Shown: positions 45,281 through 55,523, numbered from the stretch's first letter. The stretch: 64,000 nucleotides of DNA from Sediminibacterium ginsengisoli (GCF_900167075.1 NZ_FUWH01000002.1:277005-341004); one strand, 5' to 3'. Numbers and translations are program-made. Notes: a model not told the origin generated them from the sequence alone.

Positions 45281-46039
45281 TTAAGCAGCTGGGTAATTGC
45301 GATAGCGTCGCAGACCTGCTTCCATTTTCCTGTAAACCAGCTCTTTCAGTGCGGGAATATCTTCCGGGGTCATACCCGTTACAGGTATTTCTTCAAGGTA
45401 TATCACGCGGTTGATGCCGGGTGTCAATTCGAAAATGCCGCGGTAATGCAGCCTGTCGATCGTGTCGGGCAATAATACGGGTTTGATCGAAGTCTGCGTT
45501 TCAATGGCAATCCGGAATGCGCCATCGAAAAAACTTTTCAGGGGCTGGCCGGTTTCATTGAATGTGCCTTCGGGGAAAATGAAGATGGAAATGCCGTGTT
45601 TCAATGCGCTTTTCAATGCCCTTACACTTCTGGCCCTTGTTTCTGCATTGCGCCTGTCAACAAGGATTACAGCTGCCCGGTAAATCCATCCGAACACCGG
45701 GATCTTCACCATTTCATATTTGCCGAGGATACGGATGGGCTGGTGTGCGATCAGTACCAGCGGCGGAATGTCCATATAGGAAATATGGTTCGCTACAAAA
45801 ATATACTGACGACTTGTGTCATGCGGCGCTTCGTGGATCTCTTTATGCCTTATTCCCGTAAGCAGGTACCAGGCTTTCGCCCACAACATGCAAAGCCCGT
45901 AGATCATATTGCCCCCTCTGAGTTTTCCGAAAAGAAGCGACAGCAATACAAACGGGAAAACCAGGAACATCAGGATCACGAACATCAGCAACGCATAAAC
46001 GCAATAGATATACTGAGCCAGTCTGATTAAGCCTTTCAT
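45281..46039 (-). CDS. 1-acyl-glycerol-3-phosphate acyltransferase (PlsC-like)
   Basis: 252 residues. An N-terminal membrane anchor (about 12-36) precedes the acyltransferase domain. The catalytic NHxxxxD motif is VANHISYMD (His85, Asp90), and FPEGTFNETG (155-159) is the glycerol-phosphate-binding motif. It transfers acyl chains to lysophosphatidate (or a related lysolipid) at the inner membrane. Substrate preference is not evident. Separated by 45 bases from amt upstream. Confidence 0.9.
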   Translation of the reverse strand: MKGLIRLAQYIYCVYALLMFVILMFLVFPFVLLSLLFGKLRGGNMIYGLCMLWAKAWYLLTGIRHKEIHEAPHDTSRQYIFVANHISYMDIPPLVLIAHQPIRILGKYEMVKIPVFGWIYRAAVILVDRRNAETRARSVRALKSALKHGISIFIFPEGTFNETGQPLKSFFDGAFRIAIETQTSIKPVLLPDTIDRLHYRGIFELTPGINRVIYLEEIPVTGMTPEDIPALKELVYRKMEAGLRRYRNYPAA

Positions 46040-46084
46040 TGGCCGAACTTAACATAAAATCAGAACAAAGCAGCATCTGCGTTT

Positions 46085-47515
46085 TTAATGCACGGAAGCA
46101 GCTACCGAACCGTTCACCGGAGATGGGGTATGCTGTGGCAGCAGGATTGTTTCTTCGTACCTGCCGCTCTCTTCAATGATCAGTGTTCCCTGCACGTATT
46201 TTTCATTGTGCTGTGTTGCATCCAGGCCTATTTCTTCCTCTTCTGAGCTCACCCGCAACGGAAGGACAAAATTGATGAATTTGAAAATGAGGAAAGAAAC
46301 GGTAAAACTGTAAGCGATCACAATACCCAGTGCTTTCAGCTGTGTAAAGAAGAATGCTGCATTGCCGTAAAAAAGTCCGTCCGTACCCGCATCATTCACT
46401 GCCTTGCTTGCAAAGACTCCGGTAAGCAGCATACCTACCATGCCCCCGATACCATGGCAGGGGAATACATCGAGTGTATCGTCGAGCACGGATTTGCTTT
46501 TATAATAAACTGCCATATTGGAAATGATCGCAGAAACGAATCCGATAAAAATACTCTGCGGAACAGCCACAAAACCTGCACCCGGTGTAATGGCTACCAG
46601 GCCAACCACGGCGCCGATACAGAACCCGAGAACGGATGGCTTTTTACCACGGATCACGTCAAAGAACATCCATGAAAGTCCGGCGGCAGCAGCAGCTGTA
46701 TTGGTAGTTGCGAATGCAGAAACAGCCAGAACGTTTGCGCCCAGTGCCGAGCCGGCATTGAACCCGAACCAGCCGAACCATAAAAGGCCCGTTCCGATCA
46801 ATACATAAGGGATATTAGCTGGCGGCACTTCCTGGTGGTTTAAATGAGCCTGCCTGCGTTTGAGTACCATTGCTCCGGCAAGTGCCGCACAGCCTGCCGA
46901 AATATGTACAACCGTTCCGCCCGCGAAATCCAGAACTCCCATTTTAAAAAGAAAACCGTTGGGGTGCCAGGTCCAGTGCGCAATAGGAGCATAGACCAGC
47001 AAACTGAATAAAGCAATAAAAAGAATATAAGCTGTGAACCGGATCCGCTCTGCTACCGCACCAACAACAAGTCCCGGGGTAATGATCGCGAACATCAGCT
47101 GGAAGAGCGCGAACAGGGCAAAGGGAACGGTAGGGGCCAGGCTCCATGGTGCGCCCGACATAACACCTTTAAAGAAAAGATAAGTGCCGGGGTTGCCGAT
47201 GAAACCACCGACAGAATCGCCGAAACAAAGGCTGAAGCCAATGAATACCCAGAATATGCTTACAACGCCCGCCGCTACCACACTTTTGATCATGGTGGAG
47301 ATCACATTTTTCCTGTGCACCATCCCGCCGTAGAAAAATGCAAGCCCTGGTGTCATCAGGAAGACCAGCGCCGTTGCCGTGAGCAGCCAGGCGATATCCG
47401 CACTGTTGAATTTGCCGCTTGTGAAAGTGGGTAAAGTTGGAGTAAAAACAGCGGCAAGGGCTACCAGTGCCAATACCGCAAACGGAGCTGACTGTTTTAG
47501 CGTTGGTTTCTTCAT
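46085..47515 (-). CDS. amt: Ammonium transporter
   Basis: 476 residues, Amt/MEP/Rh family with about 11-12 membrane segments. Conserved pieces include MTPGLAFFYGGMVHRKNVISTM, the twin-histidine pore motifs (PIAHWTWHPNGFLFKMGVLDFAGGTVVHISAG and FPCHGIGGMVGMLLTGVFA) and LWFGWFGFNAGS. The cytosolic C-terminal tail is extended (about 60 residues, EEEEIGLDATQHNEKYVQGTLIIEESG...). No glnB/glnK (PII) gene is adjacent, though it usually accompanies amt. Its position after gltD and gltB marks a nitrogen-assimilation block. Confidence 0.96.
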   Translation of the reverse strand: MKKPTLKQSAPFAVLALVALAAVFTPTLPTFTSGKFNSADIAWLLTATALVFLMTPGLAFFYGGMVHRKNVISTMIKSVVAAGVVSIFWVFIGFSLCFGDSVGGFIGNPGTYLFFKGVMSGAPWSLAPTVPFALFALFQLMFAIITPGLVVGAVAERIRFTAYILFIALFSLLVYAPIAHWTWHPNGFLFKMGVLDFAGGTVVHISAGCAALAGAMVLKRRQAHLNHQEVPPANIPYVLIGTGLLWFGWFGFNAGSALGANVLAVSAFATTNTAAAAAGLSWMFFDVIRGKKPSVLGFCIGAVVGLVAITPGAGFVAVPQSIFIGFVSAIISNMAVYYKSKSVLDDTLDVFPCHGIGGMVGMLLTGVFASKAVNDAGTDGLFYGNAAFFFTQLKALGIVIAYSFTVSFLIFKFINFVLPLRVSSEEEEIGLDATQHNEKYVQGTLIIEESGRYEETILLPQHTPSPVNGSVAASVH

Positions 47516-47671
47516 GATATTTTAAAAATATATATTTAACTATTTCTTTCATGAAGTTACCATTTAAGCTAATTCTGTAGTCAAAAAATAATAAATTTAA
47601 TTTATTTATATTTAAATTATTTTGAAATAAACCTTATCAAGTAAGTGTTTACAGGCCCCTACATTTATATA

Positions 47672-49153
47672 TCAATATTTTTCATTTGAAAGACAGCTTA
47701 GTTCTTTACTCTCCAGCAAAGAACTGCCCATCAGAAATTCATCCACCTTTCTTGCGCATTCCCTGCCTTCACTGATGGCCCATACCACCAATGATTGACC
47801 ACGCCGCATGTCGCCGGCTGTAAAGATCTTTGGAATGCTGGTCTGGAAAAACTGCTCATCTGCTTTTACATTTCCGCGTTCATCGAGGCTAATTCCCAGT
47901 TCGTTGATCAGTCCGTCGTGCTGCGGATGCAGGAAACCCATTGCCAGGAAAACCTGCTGGCAGGGAATAGTTCGTTCGCTGCCAGGTCTTTCTGCAAATT
48001 GCGCGGGCCTGCCATCGCTGCCGCATGTCCACTCCAGGTCTGCGATCCGCAAGGCGGTAAGGTGCCCGGTTTCATCGCCGAGAAAAGCTTTGGTAACAAC
48101 TGCCCAGTTTCTTTCCACACCTTCTTCATGCGAGGAGGAGGTTTTCAGCGTCATCGGGTAAGTTGGCCAGGGCATGTATGCAGTGCGCTTTTCCGGCGGT
48201 TTGGGGAGGAGCTCGAATTGTGTTACGGAAACCGCTCCCTGCCTGTTGGAGGTTCCTACGCAATCGCTGCCTGTATCACCACCGCCTATTACCACTACCT
48301 GTTTGCCGGTTGCTTTTATTTCTTCTGTATTGCCGGCCGCTGTATTACTTACCCTTTTGTTTTGCTGTTTAAGGAAGTCCATGGCAAAATGCACCCCTTT
48401 CAGTTGCCTTCCCGGTATGTCAAGATCTCTGGGGATGGTTGATCCGCCGGCCAGTACAATTGAATGAAATCCGCGAAGCAGGTCGCTGATGCTTGTATTC
48501 ACACCCACATTGGCATTGCATCGGAATATGATGCCTTCTTCCTTCATCAGCGTGATCCTCCGCTCCACAACCCATTTTTCCAGTTTGAAGTCGGGAATAC
48601 CGTAGCGCAATAATCCGCCTGGCTGATCATCCCGTTCAAAAACAGTTACCTCGTGTCCCGCATAGTTCAGCTGTGCGGCCGCAGCAAGACCTGCCGGTCC
48701 GGAACCGACAACAGCGACTTTTTTACCAGTGCGTAGATTGATCTTTTTCGGTACCACAAAACCTTTATCGAACGCGATCTCAATAATATGCTTTTCGATC
48801 TCTTCAATTGCAACAGGCGACTGGTTGATACCCAACACGCATGCGCTTTCGCAGGGTGCAGGGCAGATGCGTCCTGTAAATTCAGGGAAATTATTGGTGG
48901 CACTTAGGATCTCATAAGCTTCACGCCAGTTCTGCCGGTAAACTGCGTCATTGAATTCGGGGATAATATTGCCGAGCGGGCAGCCGCTATGACAAAACGG
49001 TACGCCGCAGTTCATGCATCTGGCGGCCTGCTGGTTCAGTTGCTGGTCTGGTAATCTTGCTACAAACTCATTGTAATCTTTGACCCTTTTCTCTGGTTGC
49101 CTTTTTTCGGGGGCTACCCTGGAGAATTCTATAAATCCGGTTGGTTTACCCAT
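47672..49153 (-). CDS. gltD: Glutamate synthase (NADPH) small subunit
   Basis: 493 residues. Transfers electrons from NADPH through FAD and Fe-S clusters to GltB. The N-terminal ferredoxin-like region has two cysteine sets (CMNCGVPFCHSGCPLGNIIPEFND and CPAPCESACVLG). FAD site AVVGSGPAGLAAAAQLNYAGHEVTVFER; NADPH site VVIGGGDTGSDCVG; C-terminal FAD contact FTAGDMRRGQSLVVWAISEGR. The gene is 24 bases downstream of gltB, so they form one transcript. Confidence 0.97.
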   Translation of the reverse strand: MGKPTGFIEFSRVAPEKRQPEKRVKDYNEFVARLPDQQLNQQAARCMNCGVPFCHSGCPLGNIIPEFNDAVYRQNWREAYEILSATNNFPEFTGRICPAPCESACVLGINQSPVAIEEIEKHIIEIAFDKGFVVPKKINLRTGKKVAVVGSGPAGLAAAAQLNYAGHEVTVFERDDQPGGLLRYGIPDFKLEKWVVERRITLMKEEGIIFRCNANVGVNTSISDLLRGFHSIVLAGGSTIPRDLDIPGRQLKGVHFAMDFLKQQNKRVSNTAAGNTEEIKATGKQVVVIGGGDTGSDCVGTSNRQGAVSVTQFELLPKPPEKRTAYMPWPTYPMTLKTSSSHEEGVERNWAVVTKAFLGDETGHLTALRIADLEWTCGSDGRPAQFAERPGSERTIPCQQVFLAMGFLHPQHDGLINELGISLDERGNVKADEQFFQTSIPKIFTAGDMRRGQSLVVWAISEGRECARKVDEFLMGSSLLESKELSCLSNEKY

Positions 49154-49177
49154 GGTTATTATCTTTTAAACTGCTGG

Positions 49178-52100
49178 TTATGATGGTATGGTTGCCTGAA
49201 GGCGTTGTTGCAGGAGTGCTTTTTTATAATCTGTAGGAAAGACCTTTATGAAATGCTTTTGCTGATTTTCGAGATCATCCAGTATGAATTTCGCCACAGT
49301 GCTTCCTGTATAGTTATAATGATTGCCGATCATGTTTTTTAATAAGGGCAGGTCTTCGGATGATACTTCATCCAGGTCTACCATTTCCCTGTTGCAGCGG
49401 TCGGTGAAATTTCCGGCAGGGTCATAGATATAAGCAATTCCGCCGCTCATTCCGGCTGCAAAGTTCCGGCCGGTTTCGCCGAGTATGACTATCGTGCCGC
49501 CGGTCATGTATTCACAACCATGATCGCCTACGCCTTCGGTTACAACAGATGCGCCGGAATTACGTACCGCGAATCGTTCACCTGCTTTTCCCCTGATGAA
49601 AGCTTCGCCCGATGTAGCGCCGTAAAACGCAACATTGCCAATGATGATATTTTCTTCAGGGATAAAAGACGCATCTTTCTCAGGATAAACGATCAGCCGC
49701 GCGCCGCTCAGTCCTTTTCCGAAATAATCGTTTGCATCGCCTTCGAGTTCAAGCGTCATTCCTTTTGTGTTGAATGCGCCGAAGCTTTGTCCTGCAGTGC
49801 CCCTGAAACTGAAATGCAAAGTGTCGTGGGGAAGTCCTTCGCTTTTATATTTTTTTGTGATCTCGTTCGATAATAATGTCCCTATGGTGCGATCCGTGTT
49901 TTTGATATTAAAAGATGCTTTTACCTGCGCGCCATTCTTAAGTGCAGGTTCTGCCGCACGTAACAGCTGCCAGTCGAGAATAGCTGCGAGGCCATGATCC
50001 TGCTCTTCCTGCTTATATAAGCCGGTATACAGCGATGCGGGTTCTTTGTAAAGTATGGCGGATAAATCGAGATTTGCATATTTCCAGTGACTGATGTCGT
50101 CTCTCATTTCCAGCGAATCTACCTGGCCGATCATTTCATTCACTGTTCTGAAACCCAATTCTGCCATGATCTCGCGCAGTTCCTGTGTAATGAAACGGAA
50201 AAGGTTCACCACATGTTCCGGATCTCCGGTGAAGCGATCGCGTAATAATGGATCTTGTGTTGCAATGCCTACAGGACAGGTATTCAGATGACATTTGCGC
50301 ATCATGATACAGCCTTCCACAACCAGCGCGGCCGTTGCAACGCCCCATTCTTCTGCACCGAGCAAAGCTGCTATGGCAATGTCGCGGCCGGTTTTCATCT
50401 GGCCGTCGGCCTGAACGGTGATCCTGCTGCGCAATTTGTTTTTAACCAATGTCTGGTGTGTTTCTGCAAGCCCGAGTTCCCAGGGAAGACCTGCATGCTT
50501 TACCGAGCTGATCGGTGAAGCACCTGTGCCTCCGTCAAAACCTGCGATGAGTACCACATCTGCTTTTGCTTTTGCAACACCGGCTGCAATCGTTCCAACA
50601 CCTGCTTTGGATACGAGCTTTACATTGATGCGTGCATTCCTGTTGGCATTTTTAAGATCGAATATGAGTTGCGCGAGGTCTTCGATGGAATAGATATCAT
50701 GATGCGGTGGTGGTGATATCAGCCCTACGCCTGGTGTGGCATGGCGTGTTCTGCCGATCCATTCATCTACTTTGTGGCCGGGTAGTTGTCCGCCTTCTCC
50801 CGGTTTTGCCCCCTGTGCCATTTTGATCTGGATCTCATCGGCTTCTGTCAGGTAACGGCTTGTAACACCAAAACGTGCAGATGCTACCTGTTTGATGGAG
50901 GAGCGCATCTGGTCGCCGTTTGGTTTTGGTTCATAACGTGATTCATCTTCTCCGCCTTCGCCGGTATTGCTTTTCCCGCCTAAACGGTTCATGGCTATGG
51001 CCAGCGTGGTATGTGCTTCCCAGGAAATGGATCCGAACGACATAGCGCCCGTTGCAAAACGTTTGTAAATGTTTTCAGCCGGTTCTACTTCTTCCAGCGG
51101 AATAGAAGGTTTATTACGCCGGAACCTGAACAGGCTTCTTAAGGTACAGGCTTTTTCATCCTGCTTGTTAATGAGCTTTGCGTATTTTTTGAAAGTGTTA
51201 TAATCATTCATCCTTGTTGAATACTGCAGGAGATGAATGGTCTGCGGATTGAAATGATGGTATTCGCCTTTTCTTTTCCACTGGTAGATGCCGCCAACAG
51301 GCAGCCTGTCTGACGGTATTGCTTTTTTGCTGAATGCGAAATGATGTTTCGCCAGTACCTCACGCGCAATTTCATCCAGTCCCATACCTGCAATACGTGA
51401 AGTGGCCCCCGTGAAATAAGTATCCACTACCTGCCTGTTCAGTCCTATGATCTCGAAGATCTGCGCACCCTGGTAGGATTGCAGCGTGGAAATACCCATT
51501 TTTGAAAACACTTTTAACAGGCCATCGTTAACTGCCTTGATGTAATTTTTTTTGAGCTGATCCACGTCCTGCACATTTTCAAGTTTGCCGCTCAGCTTCA
51601 TGTCCCTGATAGATGATAACGCGAGATAAGGATTGATGGCTGTTGCACCGAAGCCGATCAGGCAGGCAAAATGATGTACTTCCCATGCATCGCCTGCTTC
51701 AACAATAATTCCAACCCGGCTCCTGTAGCCCTTGCGGATAAGGTGATGATGTACGGCTGATGTGGCCAGCAGCGAAGGCATGGGTGCATGGTCCGAATCT
51801 ATGGCCCGGTCGGTGAGTATGATCACTTCAAAACCGTCTTCCACCGCATCTGCAGCGTAACGGCAAAGCCTGTCCAGCCCTGCTTTTAACGAGCCTGGTT
51901 TGCCATCGGCCCTGAAATAGGTCTGCAGCGTTTTTGCCTGGAAAATCCCGGTATCGATGCTGCGGATCTTTTCAAGTTCATAATTGGTAAGGATGGGCTG
52001 CCTGAGCGCTACACTGTGGCAGGCAAGCGGGTCTTCACTGAGGAGGTTGCCGTTACTGCCTGCAAATGTGGCCAGCGACATAACCATTTTTTCCCTGATC

Positions 52101-53704
52101 GGATCGATGGGCGGATTGGTAACCTGCGCAAATAACTGTTTGAAATAACAACTCAGATGCTGCGGCTGGTCGCTGAGTACGGCGAGGGGAATATCTGTTC
52201 CCATAGAGCCTATGGGTTCCTTTGCATCGATGGCCATAGGTGCAATAATAGTGTCCAGGTCTTCAGTGGAATAACCAAATGCTTTCTGGTATTTGAATAC
52301 CTGTTCGGGCTCAAGGTGCGTGAACATTACACGCGGCTCAGGCAATTCTTCCAGCCTGATCTTGTATTTGTTCAGCCAGTCTGCATAAGGTTTGCGTGCG
52401 CAGATCGCCTGTTTCAGTTCGTCATCGCTGATGATCCGGCCCTGTTCCATGTCTACCACGAACATTCTTCCCGGCTGCAGCCTGCCTTTTTCCTTTATCA
52501 GCGATGCTTCCACAGGCAGTGCGCCTGTTTCTGATGCCATGATCACTCTTTCATCCAGGGTTACACAATAGCGTGATGGACGTAGCCCGTTCCGGTCAAG
52601 TGTAGCGCCGATTATTTTTCCATCGGTGAATGAGATGGACGCAGGGCCGTCCCAGGGCTCCATCATGCAGGCATGGTATTCATAGAATGCTTTTTTGGCG
52701 GCATCCATTTGTTCATTGTTGTCCCATGCCTCAGGGATCAGCATCATCATTACATGTGGTAATGACCTGCCGCACAACGTTAGCAGTTCGATCATATTAT
52801 CCAGGCATGCGGAATCCGACTGACCATCTGTGATCACAGGTAACAGCATGTCCATTTCCTCTTTGCTGAAATAGGGCGAAGTGAAACCTTTCTCACTGGA
52901 GCGCAACCAGTTCAGGTTGCCCTGCAGGGTATTGATCTCACCATTATGTGCAATGTAACGGAATGGTTGCGCCAGTTTCCAGGAAGGGAAGGTGTTGGTG
53001 GCAAAACGGGAATGCACGAGACCGAATGCAGATACTACTCTTTTGTCGCTCAGGTCCGGGAAATAATTCCTTACCTGGCTGCTGGTCAGCTGTCCTTTAT
53101 AAACAATGGTACGGCATGAAAGCGAAGCTAGGTAAAAACCGATCTCATCCTTTCTGACTGTATTCCTGATCGTATGACTTGCATGGTTGCGCAGTATAAA
53201 AAGCCTGCGTTCAAAGTCGTCTGCATGGGTAATATGGTCAGGGCAGGCCACGAACACATGTTCCATTACAGGTTCGGCTGAAAGAGCCGTTACGCCAATA
53301 CCGGAAGGATTTACCGGTACTTTCCTGTACAGGAGAATATCCAGCCCGAGCTTTTCTGCTGCGCGGTTAAATATGTCGCGGCATTCTTCGCGCAACTGCA
53401 GGTCTTTCGGAAAGAAGATCGCGCCCACTGCATATTGCCCGAAAGAGGGGAGTTGTACGCCAAGCCGGACACATTCATCAAAGAAGAATTCGTGCGGAAT
53501 CTGGATCATGATACCCGCGCCATCGCCGGTATTGCTTTCGCAGCCGCAGGCGCCCCTGTGTTCCATGTTTTCAAGCACGGTAAGCGCATCTGAAATATGC
53601 TGGTGCGATTTGCGGCCTTTGATACTGGCTACAAAGCCTATACCACAGGCATCATGTTCAAAAGCAGGGCTATACAAACCCTGGCTGGTTTGAGGAACAA
53701 GCAT
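49178..53704 (-). CDS. gltB: Glutamate synthase large subunit
   Basis: 1,508 residues from ATG 53702-53704 (a TTG two codons upstream is not preferred). Makes glutamate from glutamine and 2-oxoglutarate. The N-terminal glutaminase starts at Cys20 (EHDACGIGFVASIKG) after a 19-residue propeptide. The central and FMN domains include KSNTGEGGEDESRY, GAKPGEGGQLPGHKV, TPGVGLISPPPHHDIYSIEDLAQLI, and GFDGGTGASPISSVKHAGLPWELGL. The 3Fe-4S cysteines are in CIMMRKCHLNTCPVGIATQ. The C-terminal GXGXG helix follows (YGATSGEAFIRGKAGERFAVRNSGA). First gene of gltBD; promoter elements in the AT-rich upstream region were not clear to me. Confidence 0.98.
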   Translation of the reverse strand: MLVPQTSQGLYSPAFEHDACGIGFVASIKGRKSHQHISDALTVLENMEHRGACGCESNTGDGAGIMIQIPHEFFFDECVRLGVQLPSFGQYAVGAIFFPKDLQLREECRDIFNRAAEKLGLDILLYRKVPVNPSGIGVTALSAEPVMEHVFVACPDHITHADDFERRLFILRNHASHTIRNTVRKDEIGFYLASLSCRTIVYKGQLTSSQVRNYFPDLSDKRVVSAFGLVHSRFATNTFPSWKLAQPFRYIAHNGEINTLQGNLNWLRSSEKGFTSPYFSKEEMDMLLPVITDGQSDSACLDNMIELLTLCGRSLPHVMMMLIPEAWDNNEQMDAAKKAFYEYHACMMEPWDGPASISFTDGKIIGATLDRNGLRPSRYCVTLDERVIMASETGALPVEASLIKEKGRLQPGRMFVVDMEQGRIISDDELKQAICARKPYADWLNKYKIRLEELPEPRVMFTHLEPEQVFKYQKAFGYSTEDLDTIIAPMAIDAKEPIGSMGTDIPLAVLSDQPQHLSCYFKQLFAQVTNPPIDPIREKMVMSLATFAGSNGNLLSEDPLACHSVALRQPILTNYELEKIRSIDTGIFQAKTLQTYFRADGKPGSLKAGLDRLCRYAADAVEDGFEVIILTDRAIDSDHAPMPSLLATSAVHHHLIRKGYRSRVGIIVEAGDAWEVHHFACLIGFGATAINPYLALSSIRDMKLSGKLENVQDVDQLKKNYIKAVNDGLLKVFSKMGISTLQSYQGAQIFEIIGLNRQVVDTYFTGATSRIAGMGLDEIAREVLAKHHFAFSKKAIPSDRLPVGGIYQWKRKGEYHHFNPQTIHLLQYSTRMNDYNTFKKYAKLINKQDEKACTLRSLFRFRRNKPSIPLEEVEPAENIYKRFATGAMSFGSISWEAHTTLAIAMNRLGGKSNTGEGGEDESRYEPKPNGDQMRSSIKQVASARFGVTSRYLTEADEIQIKMAQGAKPGEGGQLPGHKVDEWIGRTRHATPGVGLISPPPHHDIYSIEDLAQLIFDLKNANRNARINVKLVSKAGVGTIAAGVAKAKADVVLIAGFDGGTGASPISSVKHAGLPWELGLAETHQTLVKNKLRSRITVQADGQMKTGRDIAIAALLGAEEWGVATAALVVEGCIMMRKCHLNTCPVGIATQDPLLRDRFTGDPEHVVNLFRFITQELREIMAELGFRTVNEMIGQVDSLEMRDDISHWKYANLDLSAILYKEPASLYTGLYKQEEQDHGLAAILDWQLLRAAEPALKNGAQVKASFNIKNTDRTIGTLLSNEITKKYKSEGLPHDTLHFSFRGTAGQSFGAFNTKGMTLELEGDANDYFGKGLSGARLIVYPEKDASFIPEENIIIGNVAFYGATSGEAFIRGKAGERFAVRNSGASVVTEGVGDHGCEYMTGGTIVILGETGRNFAAGMSGGIAYIYDPAGNFTDRCNREMVDLDEVSSEDLPLLKNMIGNHYNYTGSTVAKFILDDLENQQKHFIKVFPTDYKKALLQQRLQATIPS

Positions 53705-53963
53705 GTACAATCGAATTTGGGAATGAAAAAAAGATGGCAGGCGATCAGGTAGTAAATTAAAAAATATTGCGCTCTTTTTGAAAAATAATTTTACTTAAGC
53801 GTTGTTTTTATTGAAATTATTTAATAAATAGTAAGTATTGTTGAATATGCTCTATATGAAAACGAATGTTAGTTTATGGTTTTCTTCGGTTTTGTGCAAG
53901 AGTTTGCAGGAATGGAGCGAATCAACTTATCCGGTAATGTGTAATAATAAGGTAATTGACAGT
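53705..53963. other. AT-rich intergenic region between gltB and ispE
   Basis: 259 bases upstream of gltB and downstream of ispE (both minus strand). It should hold the gltB promoter. I found no riboswitch, leader-peptide pattern or strong terminator hairpin. A 45-codon plus-strand frame is discussed under rejected items. Confidence 0.5.
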
Positions 53964-54803
53964 TTAGTCGGGTCTGCTGCTTAAAGTTGCATGCGAGACA
54001 GAATAGTTGCGGAACAGGTCTGAAGGAATAGTGGCATCATGCTGATAGATACCGTATATCGTGCTGCCGGTGCCGCTTAATGAAGCATAAACTGCGCCTG
54101 AACGATACAGTTGATCTTTGATCTCTGCAAGTTCAGGATATGCTGCCAGTACCGGCGTTTCGAAATCATTTTTAATAAACTGCTTCCATTGTGCGGGCGG
54201 CATTGTGATCCGTTCTTTGAGTGAAACTGACGGCTGAGCCGGCCTGATCTGCGCAAATGCCCAGCCGGTAGAAATATGAATGCCCGGATGTACAAGCAGT
54301 ATTTTATATCCTGAAAGATCCAGCTCCAATGGCTCCATTTCTTCACCCCTGCCTTTTGCAAAACAGGGTTTGTTCAGCAGGAAAAAAGGGCAATCGCTTC
54401 CCAGTTCAAGCGCATATTCGCTTAATCGTTCGTCCGGGATGGCAAGCTGGAACATATCGGATAATAAACGTAATGTAAAAGTACCGTCTGCACTGCCGCC
54501 GCCTAATCCTGCTCCCATCGGGATGGCTTTGTGTAAATGCATTTTCACTGCGGGTAATCCGGGATAGTCTTTTTTTAATAATTGCCAGGCCCTGATGCAA
54601 AGATTATCTTCCGGCCTGCCGTTTACCGGTAAACCGGATGCTGTAAAACTGATCTCATTTACGCCTGCACCTGCCGGTAATATCTCCAGGGCATCGCGAA
54701 GGCTTACTGGCAGGAATATGGTTTCCAGATCGTGATAACCATCCGTTCTTTTGCGGACAATATTCAGTCCCAGGTTGATCTTACAATTTGGAAAAACTAC
54801 CAT
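53964..54803 (-). CDS. ispE: 4-diphosphocytidyl-2-C-methyl-D-erythritol kinase
   Basis: 279 residues from ATG 54801-54803 (a TTG two codons earlier is not preferred). GHMP kinase of the MEP isoprenoid pathway. FPNCKINLGLNIVRKRTDGYHDLETIFLPV at the start carries the catalytic lysine and substrate site. HKAIPMGAGLGGGSADG is the ATP-binding glycine motif, and YASLSGTGSTIYGIY is the third GHMP motif. ELGSDCPFFLLNKPCFAKGRGE includes the catalytic Asp. It follows the nuclease-family gene by 26 bases. Confidence 0.96.
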   Translation of the reverse strand: MVVFPNCKINLGLNIVRKRTDGYHDLETIFLPVSLRDALEILPAGAGVNEISFTASGLPVNGRPEDNLCIRAWQLLKKDYPGLPAVKMHLHKAIPMGAGLGGGSADGTFTLRLLSDMFQLAIPDERLSEYALELGSDCPFFLLNKPCFAKGRGEEMEPLELDLSGYKILLVHPGIHISTGWAFAQIRPAQPSVSLKERITMPPAQWKQFIKNDFETPVLAAYPELAEIKDQLYRSGAVYASLSGTGSTIYGIYQHDATIPSDLFRNYSVSHATLSSRPD

Positions 54804-54829
54804 GGACAATCGGATGGAACGATGAGGAA

Positions 54830-55420
54830 TTATTTACGTTTGTTGATCTCATCCCTGATGGCGATGGCACGGATATAGTCTTCATGCTCGAGTACTTCAT
54901 TCAGCAGAGTCTGCAATTCATCCAGTGTCATGGTATGCAGGTCGCTGTGTGCATTTTCCTCAACAGTCTGTTCTGCTGTTTCTGTTTTGCTTTTCTTTTC
55001 ACCGCCGGAATCTTCCATGATAATACCGGCATTGTCGAGGATATGTTCGTAGGTGTAAATAGGACAACCAAAACGTACGGCAAGCGCGAGGGCATCGCTG
55101 GTACGGCTGTCTATTTCTACGGTATCATTTTCTGTATAACAGATGAGTTTGGAATAGAAAATGCCTTCCTGCAGATCACTGATCACGATCTCCTGCAGTT
55201 CTACATTAAAAGCGTTCATGAAATTTTTCATGAGGTCATGGGTCAGCGGCCTGCTGGGTTGCATGTGTTCCAATGCTACCGCGATAGCCTGTGCTTCGAA
55301 GCCTCCGATCACGATCGGCAGTCGTCTCAGCCCGTTACTTTCTCCCAGTACCACCGCATAGGAATGCGTTTGGGTAATGCTGTGCGACAAAGCGACTATC
55401 TCCAGTTCTATCTTTTTCAT
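54830..55420 (-). CDS. Bifunctional nuclease (DUF151) family protein with UVR motif
   Basis: 196 residues from ATG 55418-55420 (MKKIELEIVALSHSITQTHSYAVVLGESNG); an in-frame start 13 codons upstream would overlap the divergent cupin promoter and lacks family similarity. Residues of about 1-125 form the DUF151 domain (RRLPIVIGGFEAQAIAVALEHMQPSRPLTHDLMKNFMNAFNVELQEIVISDLQEGIFYSKLIC, DSRTSDALALAVRFGCPIYTYEHILDNAGI). The C-terminal MTLDELQTLLNEVLEHEDYIRAIAIRDEINKRK is a UVR (UvrB/C-type) motif. Some members have reported DNase/RNase activity; the physiological role is uncertain. Co-oriented with ispE. Confidence 0.92.
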   Translation of the reverse strand: MKKIELEIVALSHSITQTHSYAVVLGESNGLRRLPIVIGGFEAQAIAVALEHMQPSRPLTHDLMKNFMNAFNVELQEIVISDLQEGIFYSKLICYTENDTVEIDSRTSDALALAVRFGCPIYTYEHILDNAGIIMEDSGGEKKSKTETAEQTVEENAHSDLHTMTLDELQTLLNEVLEHEDYIRAIAIRDEINKRK

Positions 55421-55491
55421 AACGGACACGAAAATAGTTGAATTTAACGAATTGTTCATCAGCCGGGGCGGTTTCTCTGCTGCCGGAAAGA

Positions 55492-55523
55492 TTTGTAACG
55501 GATGGGCCGTGTATTGTAACTTG
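55492..55523 (+). promoter_or_regulatory. Promoter of the cupin gene
   Basis: TTTG at 55492-55495 and TAACTTG at 55517-55523, with 28 bases between their final G bases, the same geometry as the trp promoter. ATG follows 19 bases after the -7 element. Confidence 0.6.

Noticed and set aside
53847..53984. 45-codon plus-strand frame (begins MLYMKTNVSL) upstream of gltB
   Set aside because: Low-complexity AT-rich surroundings, overlaps the ispE 3' end, no similarity or promoter; likely chance.
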